The translations under genes and the position numbers were made by a program. DNA of 64,000 nucleotides from Hirudinaria manillensis (taxonomy: Eukaryota; Annelida; Clitellata; Hirudinida; Hirudinidae). This document shows, piece after piece, positions 47,841-60,533 of the stretch (positions are counted from its first letter, which is position 1; the number at the start of each line of letters is the position of its first letter). Below the pieces are notes generated by a model. The model worked only from the letters and a program-made list of their open reading frames with translations, did not search any database and was not told the origin of the DNA. The stretch covers positions 4,581,001 through 4,645,000 of the forward strand of contig CM067528.1 in the NCBI GenBank assembly GCA_034509925.1, in the 5' to 3' direction.

Positions 47841-50800
47841 ATGGCGGAGGAAAACTCACCCACCGAGAAGACTGCTATAAAGAATTCATTTGAACGATTA
47901 TCAAATGATGATAAACTTCTCCCGAAATGTACATTCCCCAAGCGATACGTTTTAGCTTTATTGGCTTTTCTTGGATTTTGTGAGTTGAAGTTTGATTTTG
48001 TACAGCGCTTATCTTTTTGACAATGCAGTAACATCTCAGGCAATGTATATTGCATGAGGACTAATCTCAGTGTCGCCATCGTTGCCATGGTAAACAACAG
48101 GTCAGAAATAATAAATGGAACCAAAGTTATGGTGAGATCAGGTCTCTTACTTAGAATAAGCTGTAATAATTTAATAATGATGGTGCTTAGATAAATTACA
48201 ATGAATTGAGATTTATGACTGAAGATTAAACATCAATACTTAATTCCAATAACAATAACTAATTTTTATTATTGTATAATAATGAGAGGAAAAAAGCTTT
48301 AATTGATTTTTTTCAGTTTTGTAAGTTATATATATAAAGGAAATTTGTACAACATTTTACACAAAATATGGCTGAAATAGTAATTCATTTGATATCATGA
48401 TTAAGTCATGTCAAATCATAGCATAAAGATCAATTAGAAAAATATATTTCTTATTTACTAACAGCTCATGCATGTTTAATGAATCTGAAACCCTTTATAC
48501 ATTACATGAAGTGTTGGCATAAGTTATTGCAATCCTACATTTAAATTAATTATGCAGGTTGTTGATTTTGATTGGTCACCTCAGATGCAAGGACTATTGC
48601 TTGCTTCATTTTTCTGGGGATATTTCTTGACCCAGATTCCAGGCGGTATGTAGGATAAATATTGTAATTATAACTGTTGCAGTGAGGTAATACATCTCTA
48701 TTAATTATAATAGAGAAAATAATATTTATAATTATTTTGGGACAAAATGAAATCTATTTTTGTGGTGAGACGTTATTTTTATGCTGGGATAGATTGATGT
48801 TGTTGTTGGTTGTCATGAAGTAGGATTTGAGATCCTCAAAATTATTATGTTATTTCTAGTAATTTCATCATGAAGTTCTTTTTCAGTAATTCTTGGATTG
48901 AGATTTTAAATATTTTTTTTTGTTGCATTAAAGGCTTTTTAGCTTCAAGATTTGGAGGAAGAATACTTTATGGATGTGGAATTTTATTCACCGGCATCTT
49001 GACGCTGGTTACGCCCCCTTCAGCACATCTCGGAATCGGCATGCTCATTGCCATTCGTTTCTTCGAAGGTTTGTTTGAGGTGAGCTGGAATTGTTCACAG
49101 GATGGTGGCTTATTTGAATGGCCGATTTAATAACAATTTATTTGCAGGGAGTGACATATCCAGCAATGCACACACTTTGGAGCAAATGGGCTCCTCCTCT
49201 TGAATGTAGCAAATTGACAAGCATTTCTCTGAGCGGTGAGATAAATTCTTAAATTTATATTTTTTCTGTGAGATAAACTCTTAAATTTATATTCTACTGT
49301 CCAAGCGTTCACTTGCAATGTCAATAGGACCGGTGGGAATAGCAATGGTGTTGCATCAATATTGTTTATGAATTTTATAGCAGTTGACCCTGTATCACTA
49401 ATGTGCTCCAAATTGATATTCAAGCGACAAGTATTTTTCACCAGCTGGCAAGAAGTGATGCTATTAAAAGTGATGAGCAGATGATAGAAGAATTCTTTTT
49501 TGCTTCAATTATAAAAATGTGCACAGAAAGACATAAATAATTCGTGTTCTAAGCTCAATCAATAAGCAATAATTCATTCAGTCTTTTCTTCTAAGTCCAT
49601 TGTCATCCTACATGATGATCTTGCATTGAATGTATTATAAGTTGCATGTCTCATAGTACTTACAATTGGCTTAGCAATGAATTGGTTGTAGAAAAAAGCT
49701 TTTTTTTTAGGTTCTTACTTTGGAATGATGCTTTCATTGCCATTATCTGGCTTCCTTGCCCACTACATAGGATGGCCAGCCATCTTCTATTTCTTTGGTA
49801 CTCAATTGTTTTAATTGTTTATATTAAAGTGGATATATGTATAAATAAATATTTTAATAAAATATGTTGATAATAATAATAACTCGTTGTGTCTTAGGAA
49901 CAATGGCTTTGATTTGGTTTGTTTTTTGGATCTGGTTGATATCCGAATGCCCCGAAGATCACAAAACAATTTCTAGTGAAGAACTTTCCTATTTAAACTG
50001 CACCATTGGATTATCTTACATGCAATACCAGGTATATTTGATAAGTTTTTGTTGTTGTCAACTTAAATATATTTTCATATTTAAGTGAATTTGCATTGCA
50101 TTTACATATTGTGTTGCTGTCAACTTGCTAGAAATCAATTCCATGGAAAAGTCTTTTAACATCACTGCCACTTTATGCCATCGCCGTTAGTCATTTCTCT
50201 GAGAATTGGGGTTTTTACACCATGATGACGGAACTTCCGACCTTCCTCCACGACATGACGAACCACGATTTATCGGAGGTTATTTTCTCGATCCAATTTT
50301 ATGCAAAATAGGCACCCATTGATCTCGTAAACTGATAATCTTCAGTAAATGTTAATATAAGTTTTGAATGTTGCATTGGGATGATTATCTGAAGCATAAT
50401 TGTTTAAAGTTGTTATTGTGCCTCCAAAAGTGTTGCTGCCTAATCTTTTCTAGACCATGTTTTAGACTTTTTATATATCATCCTATATTAACTATTAATT
50501 TCATGTAATTTCTGTTAGAAAAACAAATTAATTTCTCATGAACAGATTGGAATGTTGTCAGCTATTCCATACTTCTTTATGAGCATTACCATAGTAACTG
50601 GAGGACAAATTGCAGACTTTCTGAGGTCCCGTAACATCCTCTCCACAGTTGCCGTGAGGAAAATTTTTACCTGCTCAGGTGGGTTCTCACGTTGCACTAA
50701 CATCATAACGAGGAACATTGGAATTCCTTATTTAATAATCTATGTTGTTATTTCTCAAGCATTTGTGTGCCAAGTCATACTGATGTTTGTCATTGCGTAC

Positions 50801-51452
50801 ATCATGACACCAGTCGTAGTCATGGTATGTCTGACTATTTCTATTGGCATAGGAGGTTTTGCTTGGTCAGGGTTCAATGCCAACATGCTGGACATAGCAC
50901 CCCAAGTAATTCTTTTGTGTTAATTTTTTACTAGGATCTTTTTTTATGCTGTATAGGCAAGGGAAGTAAGGATAGTTGGCAGTCAAAGTAAAGTTTAAAA
51001 GATCTGGCTTTTGTTGGGATTTTAAAGCAGACATTCCCACAGTGCAAAATAATTTTACTTCTTTTGATATATACCATTCAAAAATGCTTTATTAATCATC
51101 AATAATCACCATAGTACGCGGGTCTGGTGATGGGTATCTCCAACACGATGGCCAGCATACCTGGCATCGTCGCTCCTATAGTGGCCGGCCAAATAGTTAA
51201 GAACAAAGTAGGTCCAAATAAGTTGTTTCAGATCTTCTGGAATAATGTTTTTGCATTTTCCTTTCATTTCTGCAGTCACCTGATGAATGGAAAATTGTAT
51301 TTTATGTGGTGGCCATAATATACTTTGTCGGTGCCATATTTTATGGAATTTTTGCATCGGGAAAGCTGCAACATTGGGCACAAATAAAAGAAACCGATGT
51401 CTCTGAAAGCGAAACAACCGCGTCAGAGGCAGACCGGGAGCAGAGGAAATAA
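47841..51452 (+). CDS. SLC17 family anion transporter (sialin/VGLUT-like)
   Basis: Twelve exons: 47841-47979, 48040-48131, 48558-48645, 48934-49079, 49148-49235, 49711-49797, 49898-50031, 50132-50278, 50546-50678, 50760-50905, 51115-51207, 51276-51452; 489 residues (sialin 495). A 12-helix major-facilitator protein of lysosomal, synaptic-vesicle or plasma membranes that carries organic anions with H+ or Na+. Visible: [24 protein letters not shown] (helix 1), [46 protein letters not shown] and the late [11 protein letters not shown]. These are hallmark SLC17 motifs. Substrate cannot be fixed from sequence; the overall look is sialin-like (SLC17A5) rather than VGLUT. Acidic C-terminal tail. Confidence 0.93.
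49238..49292 (+). repeat. Short tandem duplication at an SLC17 splice donor
   Basis: GAGATAAATTCTTAAATTTATAT at 49238 recurs about 31 bp later with one change (gagataaactcttaaatttatat). Each copy is preceded by GGT or TGT, so the donor-like GTGAGAT is duplicated too. Confidence 0.7.
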
Positions 51453-51811
51453 GAAATCCTACCCGTTCCATTCTTTTTCATACATTCCTCTGCAGAACAT
51501 GCATTACTTTGTAAGTATCACTTAAATTCAGGTTAAGGCCACGTAGGAGGCAATATTAGTCATATTTAAGTATTTATCTATCTCAGCATTATGACCTTTA
51601 TATCTTTTTGAATTCTTGTTTGAGCTTCTCGTACAAAAAAAAAAATTATTGAAATTCAGTTTGCTCACGTGTGCATTAAATTGTGAAAGTCAAAAGGATT
51701 TTATTGAATATTTTCATGCAAACTATTTTTGGTAATTGAACTGCTTGTTTATCATCTAGTCATTTTAAAGACACGTTCTTGATGCAGGATTGCTGACTCT
51801 TGATGGATTTT
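51453..51811. other. 3' intergenic region between convergent genes
   Basis: Contains the 3' UTRs of SLC17 (+) and CNOT10 (-), 359 bp in all. No other feature seen apart from an A-rich run at about 51636-51645. Confidence 0.5.
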
Positions 51812-54800
51812 TCACCTAATAAAAAAAAACAAAATTTGATTAGATGAATCGATCCGACCAACGGGTGGGTTTCGATACGAACTTTCCAAGGAGAGATAAG
51901 TTTCGAGGTAATACATCTGGGCAGACAGAGGCTTCTTATGCAAGATCAAACTCTGTGAACAGAAAGCTTAAAGTTAGTTAATGATGCAGGCCATATTTAA
52001 ATATCAATTTTTCAAGGTCGACCTGATCGAGCAGCAATTTTGCTTTTGTGTAATCGCCCTTGAGTGTCCACAAAACAGCACAGTTGTACAACTTGATCGC
52101 TCTGGCTTGGTCGACGTTGTAAGGGTACCATTCTCGAGACAAAGCATCTTTGAAGAATAGAATCGATCATCTTAAATGATCAGATCTTAAATGATGAAAT
52201 AAAAAAAAAGCATTGTTTTTACTACTTCGTGTGTCAGTAGAGCATTTACCCTCCCCATCGATGTCTGTTTCACCTGATTGGATATTAGTATATGAAGTAA
52301 ACATGCATTAATTTAATCCATTACTGAGAACCAATGACTTACTCTGAGACCCCTCTGATCTCTCTCCAACAAATATTTTTGGATCGACACCTTCTTCTGG
52401 AGACAACGAACCGAGCGCTTCGGTGACCTTGTCGATGCCAGCCAATGCTTCAGCTTTATACATTTGACCAAGATATCTTGAAATAACAAGTGTTTTTGAG
52501 AGGCTCTTGCTGGTCTGTAAACTGCTGGCAAAGCATCTCCTCGGCTTACCTCTGCACTCCGGAAAGGTTGTGGAATTGCAGAAGCAAGTCGGCAGCATTC
52601 AGGGCGACCATGAAATTCTTCAGGCAAAGTGCCACGTACGACTTCAACAGCAGAACGGAACGTCTACAACGTAACTACCCCATGAAATGACTTTGGCTAC
52701 ATAATAGCAATAATGATAACAATCATCATCATCATTGATTATGTTAAAGTAATCAATATCAGATGCATAATCAAACGAAGACTAAGTCCCACGGACAACA
52801 CCTTAGATTATTGACTTCGTCTGCCTTCATCGGGTTTGACGGAGTGACGGAGATGAAGGACGTTGAATGAGTCAGACTACAAACATTTATTAAACTTGTT
52901 ATTGGCACGTAATCAGGTCGAGGCGTAAACAAAAGATGCAACCTGCTGTCCTGACAATCGTCTGCTCTCTCGATGCGTATCGACTCGCTCACATTGTTGA
53001 GACAATTGAGAGCATTTTCAAGGCAGAGAGAAGCAAATTCTAAGGTGGGAACAGGAATGGCGGCCGAGTTACTGGCACTTTAAAAAAAAAGTAACCTTTA
53101 AAAAATAATTGAATGCTGAATGAATAAGGCAAATCACTGCAGCTCACTTAATTCTATGACATTGGACTCCAGAATCAAAAACAGCTTTTCGGTGAATGGA
53201 AGTACCAACAAACTGAGGCCCTCTCTTCTTTGCATGACAATCCTCTTCGATCCTCTGCTTAAAGTGAAAATTCTACTTGATGACATAAGGTCTAGGGCTG
53301 AACAAACTGAAATATTGACCTGTTTGTACACTTGAATGCAGCATTCAGCCAATCTCAGCCACAATCTGGGATTGAAAGAGTGAGTTTGCACTACATTAAG
53401 GAGGCAATCGAATGCCTGGTTGGGTTGATTGCAATGAAGAAGGGTGACTCCCATGTTGTACAGAAGTTCAAAATGTTTTTTGCTGCTTAGAACATCAAGG
53501 GACTGTCCTGACAGTAAACCCTTTGTAGATTCTGCAGGTAGGAAAATTCTAATATAGTAATGAGTGTTTCATGGTGATAATAGTATTTGTCTCAAAAATA
53601 CAATGCAAAGAAAACATGAAAAGTTCTTGAACTTTATCCTCAATTGTGTTAATTTTAACTTTAATGATATTTCTTTGGAAAGTTCCATTTTATTTTTATA
53701 TTTTGTGATTCAATAGCAATTACAAACATTACCAGAAGGTCTCCAGATGCAGGTTCCTTCCTCCAAAGCTTTGACGAAATGCAAATGGGCGAGATTGTAT
53801 TTTTGCAGGTTAAAATAGTTGACACCGATGTTGTTGTAGCAGATAGCATTCAAATGCTTGGTCTTTTTCCAGGAACTCAGGCAGGAGTTTAACAAATTGA
53901 TTGATTTCTTATGATTTTGCTTCAACAGCTCAAAGCTAGCCTTTAACATTTGAACAGAGGGCATCTAAAACATCAATCAACATTTGATTACAATTATCAT
54001 CACCCTAACAATAACTGCTAAAAGATTGATCAAATAACAAGCCAATATAAAACTATTGAAAACTTTGGACAATCCCACATTTTGGTTTAGGAGTTTGACT
54101 TCCTTTTTAGCTTGTTCAATGTTGTTCAACATTACATGGCACCTGAGTCTTTGCTAGAAATTATCATCAAAAACATTAAAAATTGTGGCATAAATCCTTT
54201 AAAAATCTATATTCATAAATTTTAAAAAGGAGAAAATATATGGAAAGATATTACTTGTGCCAAGATTGGACCGTACTTTTCAAGCATTGACTCAGCACAA
54301 TTGACAATACCAGTACATAATTTTGATTGCAGATCATCAAATGTGTCTGCCAAAGTCAGAGCTTTATATGGCTAGAAAATAAAAATAAACTTTATTAACC
54401 ATGTTTATTATTCACCAGAATCACTATTGTGGTAGTAGAATCTGGCAAAGGCAATAGTTTAACTTTAAGTTGAAAGTATGTTGCAATAACTTTAGAAGAG
54501 AAAAATATCTAAATAGAATATTATTGAAAAGAATAATCACCGAAGATAATACATCACAGAAACAACCAATTTTGCATTGGTATCACTTATAGATCTACAT
54601 CAAGAAAGGTATTGATTGTCTTTTGACTTTATTGAGAATAAAATGTGTACTTTGTACAAGTTATAAGTAGTTAGGAACTGGTGTAATGGAAACCAAAATA
54701 ATCACAACTGTTAACATACAATTAACACATTTCAAATAAAAAGTTATGAAAGATTTTTGAAAGAATTATAATACAACATAAAAGTAACCTAAAATGAACC

Positions 54801-55558
54801 TTATAAGTTGAGATGTAGAGTTCCATCAGCAAATAGAAAACTTTTCCAAGCAAGTTCTCATCTACAAATTTAAAATATACTTTAAAATGCTTCAGAAAAT
54901 AAATGTTATAATAATCAATAATCATTATTAACCCAGATTATCTTTAGAAATCCAAAGCTTTTCAAGTATGGCTATAGCAGAAGAGAGTTGCTTTGTATAA
55001 TAATGAACGACTGCACAGTTGTAATGGACGTAATAATAGTCATCGTCTTCCATGACATTTAAAGAAACTTCAGAAATCACCTGGGATGCAACATTTAAAA
55101 GAATCACATCCAAATATCTTAGAGATTTTTAAACAAATTTGGAAAGACATTCTTTACAGAGCACAAAATTCAGATATCAATATTTTATAAATGTTTTTCT
55201 GAAATTGAAGTACAAGCTTCGAGCACAAGCTTTGTAACTTAAATTTATGAGTAAATAATTTAGATAAAATGAAATTTACATGAAAATGTAAAATTATGAT
55301 GCATTTAGGTGTTATGTTTAAATAATAAAAACCAACTTTTGAGCGTAATTCTTGGAGAGTCGCTTTAAACTGCTCGGTTTTAGTCAAACCCGATTGGTAA
55401 TATTCAGCAACGGCATGATTGGATAATACCTTAATGTCAAAACCTCTCGTAGTCTTCAGTTTATTTAAAACTGACAAACAAACATCATAATTATTTTTGC
55501 TAAATTCATTTGTGGCTTGAGATGCGTAACTCAGTTCTTGGTCGTTTAAGGATGCCAT
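51812..55558 (-). CDS. CNOT10: CCR4-NOT complex subunit 10
   Basis: Fourteen exons: 55558-55337, 55080-54933, 54861-54800, 54371-54255, 54153-54064, 53964-53733, 53531-53320, 53254-53148, 53077-52993, 52674-52550, 52476-52343, 52273-52250, 52147-52023, 51952-51812; 607 residues (human 744). CNOT10 is a TPR scaffold of the CCR4-NOT deadenylase, pairing with CNOT11. Family blocks: N-Y-D-V-C-L-S-V-L, H-Y-N-C-A-V-V-H-Y, L-M-E-L-Y-I-S-T-Y-K, Y-N-N-I-G-V-N-Y-F, F-N-P-R-L-W-L-R-L-A-E-C-C-I, S-A-A-I-P-V-P-T-L-E-F-A-S-L-C-L, and K-S-Y-V-A-L-C-L-K-N-F-M-V-A-L-N-A-A. The Ser/Gly-rich linkers of the human protein are missing, which accounts for the shorter length. The start at 55558 is the first Met of the first recognisable exon; an upstream exon is possible. 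The C-terminal exon end (…F-F-F-I-R) is uncertain. Confidence 0.93.
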
Positions 55559-56370
55559 AGTCCCAGAAATTCCAGATTTTTCGTCTGCTTGCTGCAATGC
55601 AAATCCAAGTATGTAATGGCGAATGTTATTAATTGTGGAAAAATTGCATTCCGCATGCTTTAGGAAAAGCTAATATTGCATAATAATTACAAAATCTTTG
55701 ACCGACCGCCATGTATGTACCAACACTCCAATCCTAATGAAAACAAAATGCTGTAATATAAACATAGAGTTCCGACATCATTATTGAAAATATCGATCTT
55801 TAATTTTGGCACGGTTAAGGTCTGGCCATGTGGTAAATATGTGAAGTATCATTTTTGTTTTTAAATTTAAACTGTAAAGTAACAATCTTAAAAACAGATT
55901 TATATAAAATCTGTAATTAATGTTTTAATAACCATTTAAAAACAAAGTAAAATGCCTGAAAGAAATGACAGAGACCTGAAATATATAACGATACAGTCAT
56001 CTAAGAAGGTTAATAGTAGGGATCGCAAGTTTGTTCGATTCCTACTGCGCTTTCATGCATGTAATTACTGTCCACACTTTTACTCATTATGCGTTCATTT
56101 TCCAAGCTGATGATTTTCGGCTTGTGTGTGGGTGTTGCGCTGCGTTTTATTTCGTGTTTCATTTTGACAAGTTAAAAATAAAAGTCTTTAATTATAGAAA
56201 CGTATTATTCATTCATAGTGGGCGGGAGCGGTATGAATCCTCTGTTATTAAATTTTAGTTGAGAAAACATTTTCTGAAGTTTGTTGATGATGTTCTAACT
56301 TTACATCATGTTGTATGTGATAAATGTTTTCTGGGATTTATATTTACCAGGTTAGAGTTAACTTGAGTTG
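55559..56370. promoter_or_regulatory. Divergent promoter region of CNOT10 and CLIP4
   Basis: 812 bp between the two start codons. It may hold untranslated first exons (a CAG acceptor lies just upstream of the CNOT10 coding start). No specific motif recognised. A GTTCGATTCC at about 56034 resembles a tRNA B box but has no cloverleaf around it. Confidence 0.45.
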
Positions 56371-59300
56371 ATGACCACTCAAGAATTAGTAAAGCAAAGG
56401 TGCATTCCTCAAATCCACCCTCCTGTTGAACTTCATATTTGCCCAGAATGTGAAACTAAAAATGACGAGCCTTTGTTGTTTAATGTGGAGTGTAAGGGCT
56501 GCTTGGCCTTTTTAGATTTAGATGCATCTCCCAGCAATATGTTTGCCATATTGAGGCAATGGACACCGTCTGTACAACAGCATATCTGGCTCATCACAAG
56601 CAAGGTTAGCTTTCAAAGCATTTGTTTGTATTGAAATCATTGGAGCAATTATAAGACTCTAGTTGCCCAATGGCCAATTTACTCAATTTTTGAATGCAGA
56701 TGTTAGAAGCCAATATTCATGTTGATGACAGAGATGGGTTGACAGATATGACCATTTTGCACTATGCTGTAAAATCGGGTGCAAAAGGAATCGGTAGCAT
56801 GGGTGAAGCAAGCAAAGTTGTTTCCCTGCTGCTTTCTGAAGGGGCAGATCCTTATATTAGATGTAGGTGGACAAACATGGCAGCCATTCATTATGCAGCT
56901 TTTTTTGATGTATCAGAGGTGCTTGAGATCCTGCTTGATGCTACTAAAGATGTTGGTATGAACCCCAGTTATTATTTCTAATTACAATTTGTAATATATA
57001 ATCTTTGGTTTTGAATAGATCCTAAAATGGTGATTAATTTGATCATTTTATTATTAATAGTTATTGTGTTGAAGCTCTGATGTTATTCCTATTTCAGTTA
57101 TGAATATTTGCATGGGAGTAATTTCAGACATCTTCAATGCTGATGCTTGCATGCTATGTAAAATTTTATTGCAAAATAATGGATGGATTGTCGGGAAAAT
57201 GTTGTTTTTGACAATGATAACATGTTATACATGTTTATTTATTTATTTATTAAATATATTCATTTGAATTGCTTTTAGATGTCGACAGTTTGTGCTCTGA
57301 ATTTGACCATGGAACTCCTCTACACATATCATGCAGAACATTGGCACTTGAATCTGTTAAAGTTTTGCTGAAGCATGGAGCTGACATCTCGATCAAGGAT
57401 TCCAATGGTTTCATTCCAATAGGTGAATTGCACAAACTTTCATCCAATTTGACTGAGGATTCAAAGTCTTTATATATTTGTTTTCTATCAGACGTATTAC
57501 CTGATCCAGAATCTTTTGATGATGATCCAGAAATTGCAAACATTATACTCGCAATAAAAAGTCTCATTGTAAATTTGCCCTTACCAACAAACATGGCTGA
57601 AACTCACCCCAACGAGCAGATGCAAATATCACATCTTTTAAGGACTATGGACTTGAAAATGGGTGATAAGGTCTTTGTAGCTGGAGTAAAGGTCATTATT
57701 AATCATAATGATATTCTATTTGAATATTCAAGTATCCATTTAACATATTTGATCAACAGTCGGGTACGTTGAGATACTGTGGACCGACTTTGTTTGCAAA
57801 CGGACTTTGGGCTGGCATCGAATTGGACGAAGCCGTCGGGAAGAACGACGGATCGATCGACAACATTCAGTACTTCAAGTGTCCTTCTTCTCATGGTTTT
57901 TATTTCAATCTTTGCACATTTAAAAGCCTGAACATCCACTTGTATGGCCTCGTTCTCTTGTCATGGATGAGATGTGACGTCTCTTGTCTGTGATGTGAAT
58001 CCTTGTGTGTGTGTGATGTGAATCATGCTGCTATTGGAAGTTAATAGTAAATGCACCAGCATTTCAAAAAGCAGTTTCAAATCATCATTAACCTGACATC
58101 CCCTAATTGGTTTATGGAATTAATCTTAACTTTTAATTGTTTAGATTAGATTAATTTCCTTTTTCATTTATAATGTCTAGGGATATTCGCTCCATTAGCA
58201 AAAATCAGCAAACATCCAACAATGCATGCAATACAGGAAAATCACATCCAACAGAATAGGATGAACCTGACACACGTCATTGCTAAAGTCAACTCAGGTC
58301 TCCAGATTTCCATGGATCAATGTTTGATAAAAGTTCTTTTTGAATTCATTTGTGACTCTTGGCAGGCTTGAAACAAAGCAAGCAAGATTTAAACTCATTA
58401 GATGTTCAACCAGTTGAAATTGGAGATAGAGTGATGGTATCAGGAAAGAAATCTGGGGTAGTCAAGTACATTGGTGAAACCAAATTTGCCCCAGGTAACT
58501 TCTCCATAGTGAAATTTATCATTATTAATGATTTTATTTTAATTATTACAATATTTTATTTCAAAATTTGTTAAATAATTATGTAATGAATATCTTTGTC
58601 CTGGAACAATTCTTTTGAACTTTTATATTCTTGTTGTATCAAGTTCTGTGAAATATTGACTGATAGAGTAGTAATTATAGTAACATAATTACAAGTAACT
58701 GAAGTGCAATGTTTTGATGGTTTGAATTAATGATCTGCTTGGTACCATCTGGCAAAACACATTATCAAAATTGTAGTTCAAATGGCCTTGGAACATTATT
58801 TATGATTTGGTTACTAATGTTAATAATAATTTTATTTTTCCATAGGCATCTGGTATGGCATTGTTCTCGATCAGCCATTTGGAAAGAATGACGGATCAGT
58901 CGACGGATTCCAGTATTTCAACTGCCCTGCAAACCATGGCGTATTTGCTCCCCCATCCAGGATTCAAAGGTGGAGAGCTTTTGAATATCTCTCGTTTCAA
59001 CAAATTAATGATCAAAAACCTCAAATTCAGGGTCTTTAAAGGCAAAATATTGAAGACTGACAAAACAACATTGAGAGGCACCAAGCAATATTCGAGTCAG
59101 TTCTTAAGCTGCTAATATTTAAAAATAAAATAATTTATTATAATAACTTTTGTACTTCAGGTCAGACAGGTTTGGATAGAAATTCAAAACTCAACCAATC
59201 AAGGTTTAGGAATTCTTATGCTTTAAGTTTACTTTATCTGACTAGCATTTCAAATCTCATTAGGACCAAAGTTGTTAACGGCAACAAAAGCTCTCTGGCA

Positions 59301-59695
59301 TCCCCGAAAATGGAGCCCGTGCTTGCCGAAGGGACTCACGTTTTTTGCAATGGCGAAATAGGTGGGAGATCCTGTCTTTGTCGTCATTCAAATAATTGTT
59401 TTTATTTACAATGAATACATTGTGTTGTCATCTGATAAAATTTGATATTTGACTTAATTGATTTCACTAAAGATTTACATTCTTCATTCAAGGTGTAGTG
59501 CTATACATGGGACCTGTGTCTTTCGCCGAAGGAGTCTGGTTAGGGGTAGAGCTAAGAACGCCGAAGGGGAAACACGACGGCGCCATACATGGACGGAGAT
59601 ACTTTACCTGCAAACCCGGACACGGACTTTTGGTCAGGCCATCTAAAGTGTACGTTAGGGGGATCAATGGATCAAAGTTGATAACTGCCAATTAG
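56371..59695 (+). CDS. CLIP4: CAP-Gly domain-containing linker protein 4 (ankyrin repeats + three CAP-Gly)
   Basis: Eleven exons: 56371-56604, 56700-56955, 57279-57691, 57760-57895, 58181-58297, 58366-58494, 58846-58969, 59031-59095, 59161-59203, 59264-59361, 59493-59695; 605 residues (human CLIP4 705). CLIP3/4 proteins bind microtubule plus ends and EB/tubulin EEY tails through CAP-Gly domains. N-terminal block F-A-I-L-R-Q-W-T-P-S-V-Q-Q, ankyrin repeats (D-R-D-G-L-T-D-M-T-I-L-H-Y-A; W-T-N-M-A-A-I-H-Y-A-A-F-F-D-V; H-G-T-P-L-H-I-S), CAP-Gly 1 with G-T-L-R-Y-C-G and G-K-N-D-G-S, CAP-Gly 2 with S-G-V-V-K-Y-I-G and G-K-N-D-G-S, CAP-Gly 3 ending Y-V-R-G-I-N-G-S-K-L. In the third domain the signature G-K-N-D-G is G-K-H-D-G, so its tail binding may differ. 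AATAAA at 59996-60001. Confidence 0.96.
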
Positions 59696-60533
59696 CTCAC
59701 TACACAAATCCTAAAATATTTTAAAGAGGAGTATTTTTTTAATTTTTATGGATAGTGTTTAGTAACAACATCACTTAACTACCCATCTCAAGCTTAACTT
59801 ATCTTTTGTCTGCATTACGGAAATGACTAATCGTTATTTACTTTACAAGGCGTTCACTCACTAGAGACTTAGCCTGCGTTTCAGTTTTATTTAATCCGAA
59901 TGCTTGAAGTTATGCATGTGATCTTTTTTTTTAATCACTGACAAGTTTTTGCCTACATCATGAGCAATTCCTGCAACAACGTATTAGACTTATATAATAA
60001 AACATGTTACTGTTAAAAGTAGTTCTATGCGTTAAAAATTTATTTTGTTTTCGTGACAATTTGCCGTGCTTCGGGTCAGACATATTCAGGCGTCAGAAAA
60101 GTGTCGGTCGGTGAGCTGGCCAGCTACCAGTGAGTAGAGCTTTTGCTTGTCACTTCTTCAGTTTTCTGAGTTTGCCTTTTCTGGGCTTAGGTTATTGCCA
60201 CTTGCTAACCAGTGTTTATATACACAGTCATTAAAATAAAACCTTTTGTGTAAACTGTTTTGGTTGGAGTTACATTGAAAAAGGTTTCAAATTGATCTTA
60301 CTGCTGTGCATGATAAGTGGCTGGTACAGAAATCCTTTTGTCCAGATTTTCCCTAACTGGAGTCAATTTAAAAATTTATAAATGCCTGAGTCGGTATGAA
60401 TATCTCTTATATTTTAAGTAGCAAGTGAAACAGAACTCCTCCAAGTTGTTTTATAATGTTTTTCCAAACTTATGTGCTTAAGTTTCTCTAAGATTCTGTT
60501 TACAAATCTGGATCCAGATTCGATGAAAGTCTC
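59696..60533. other. 3' region between convergent genes
   Basis: Holds the CLIP4 3' UTR (poly(A) signal 59996-60001) and unassigned sequence up to the end of the MUN-domain gene. No other gene seen. Confidence 0.5.

Noticed and set aside
53134..53454. Frame that runs through the CNOT10 exon ending at 53320
   Set aside because: Reading through the intron loses the family match; splicing at 53320 to 53254 restores it.
56025..56060. Possible tRNA (GTTCGATTCC resembles a B box)
   Set aside because: No A box at the right distance and no acceptor or anticodon stems can be paired.
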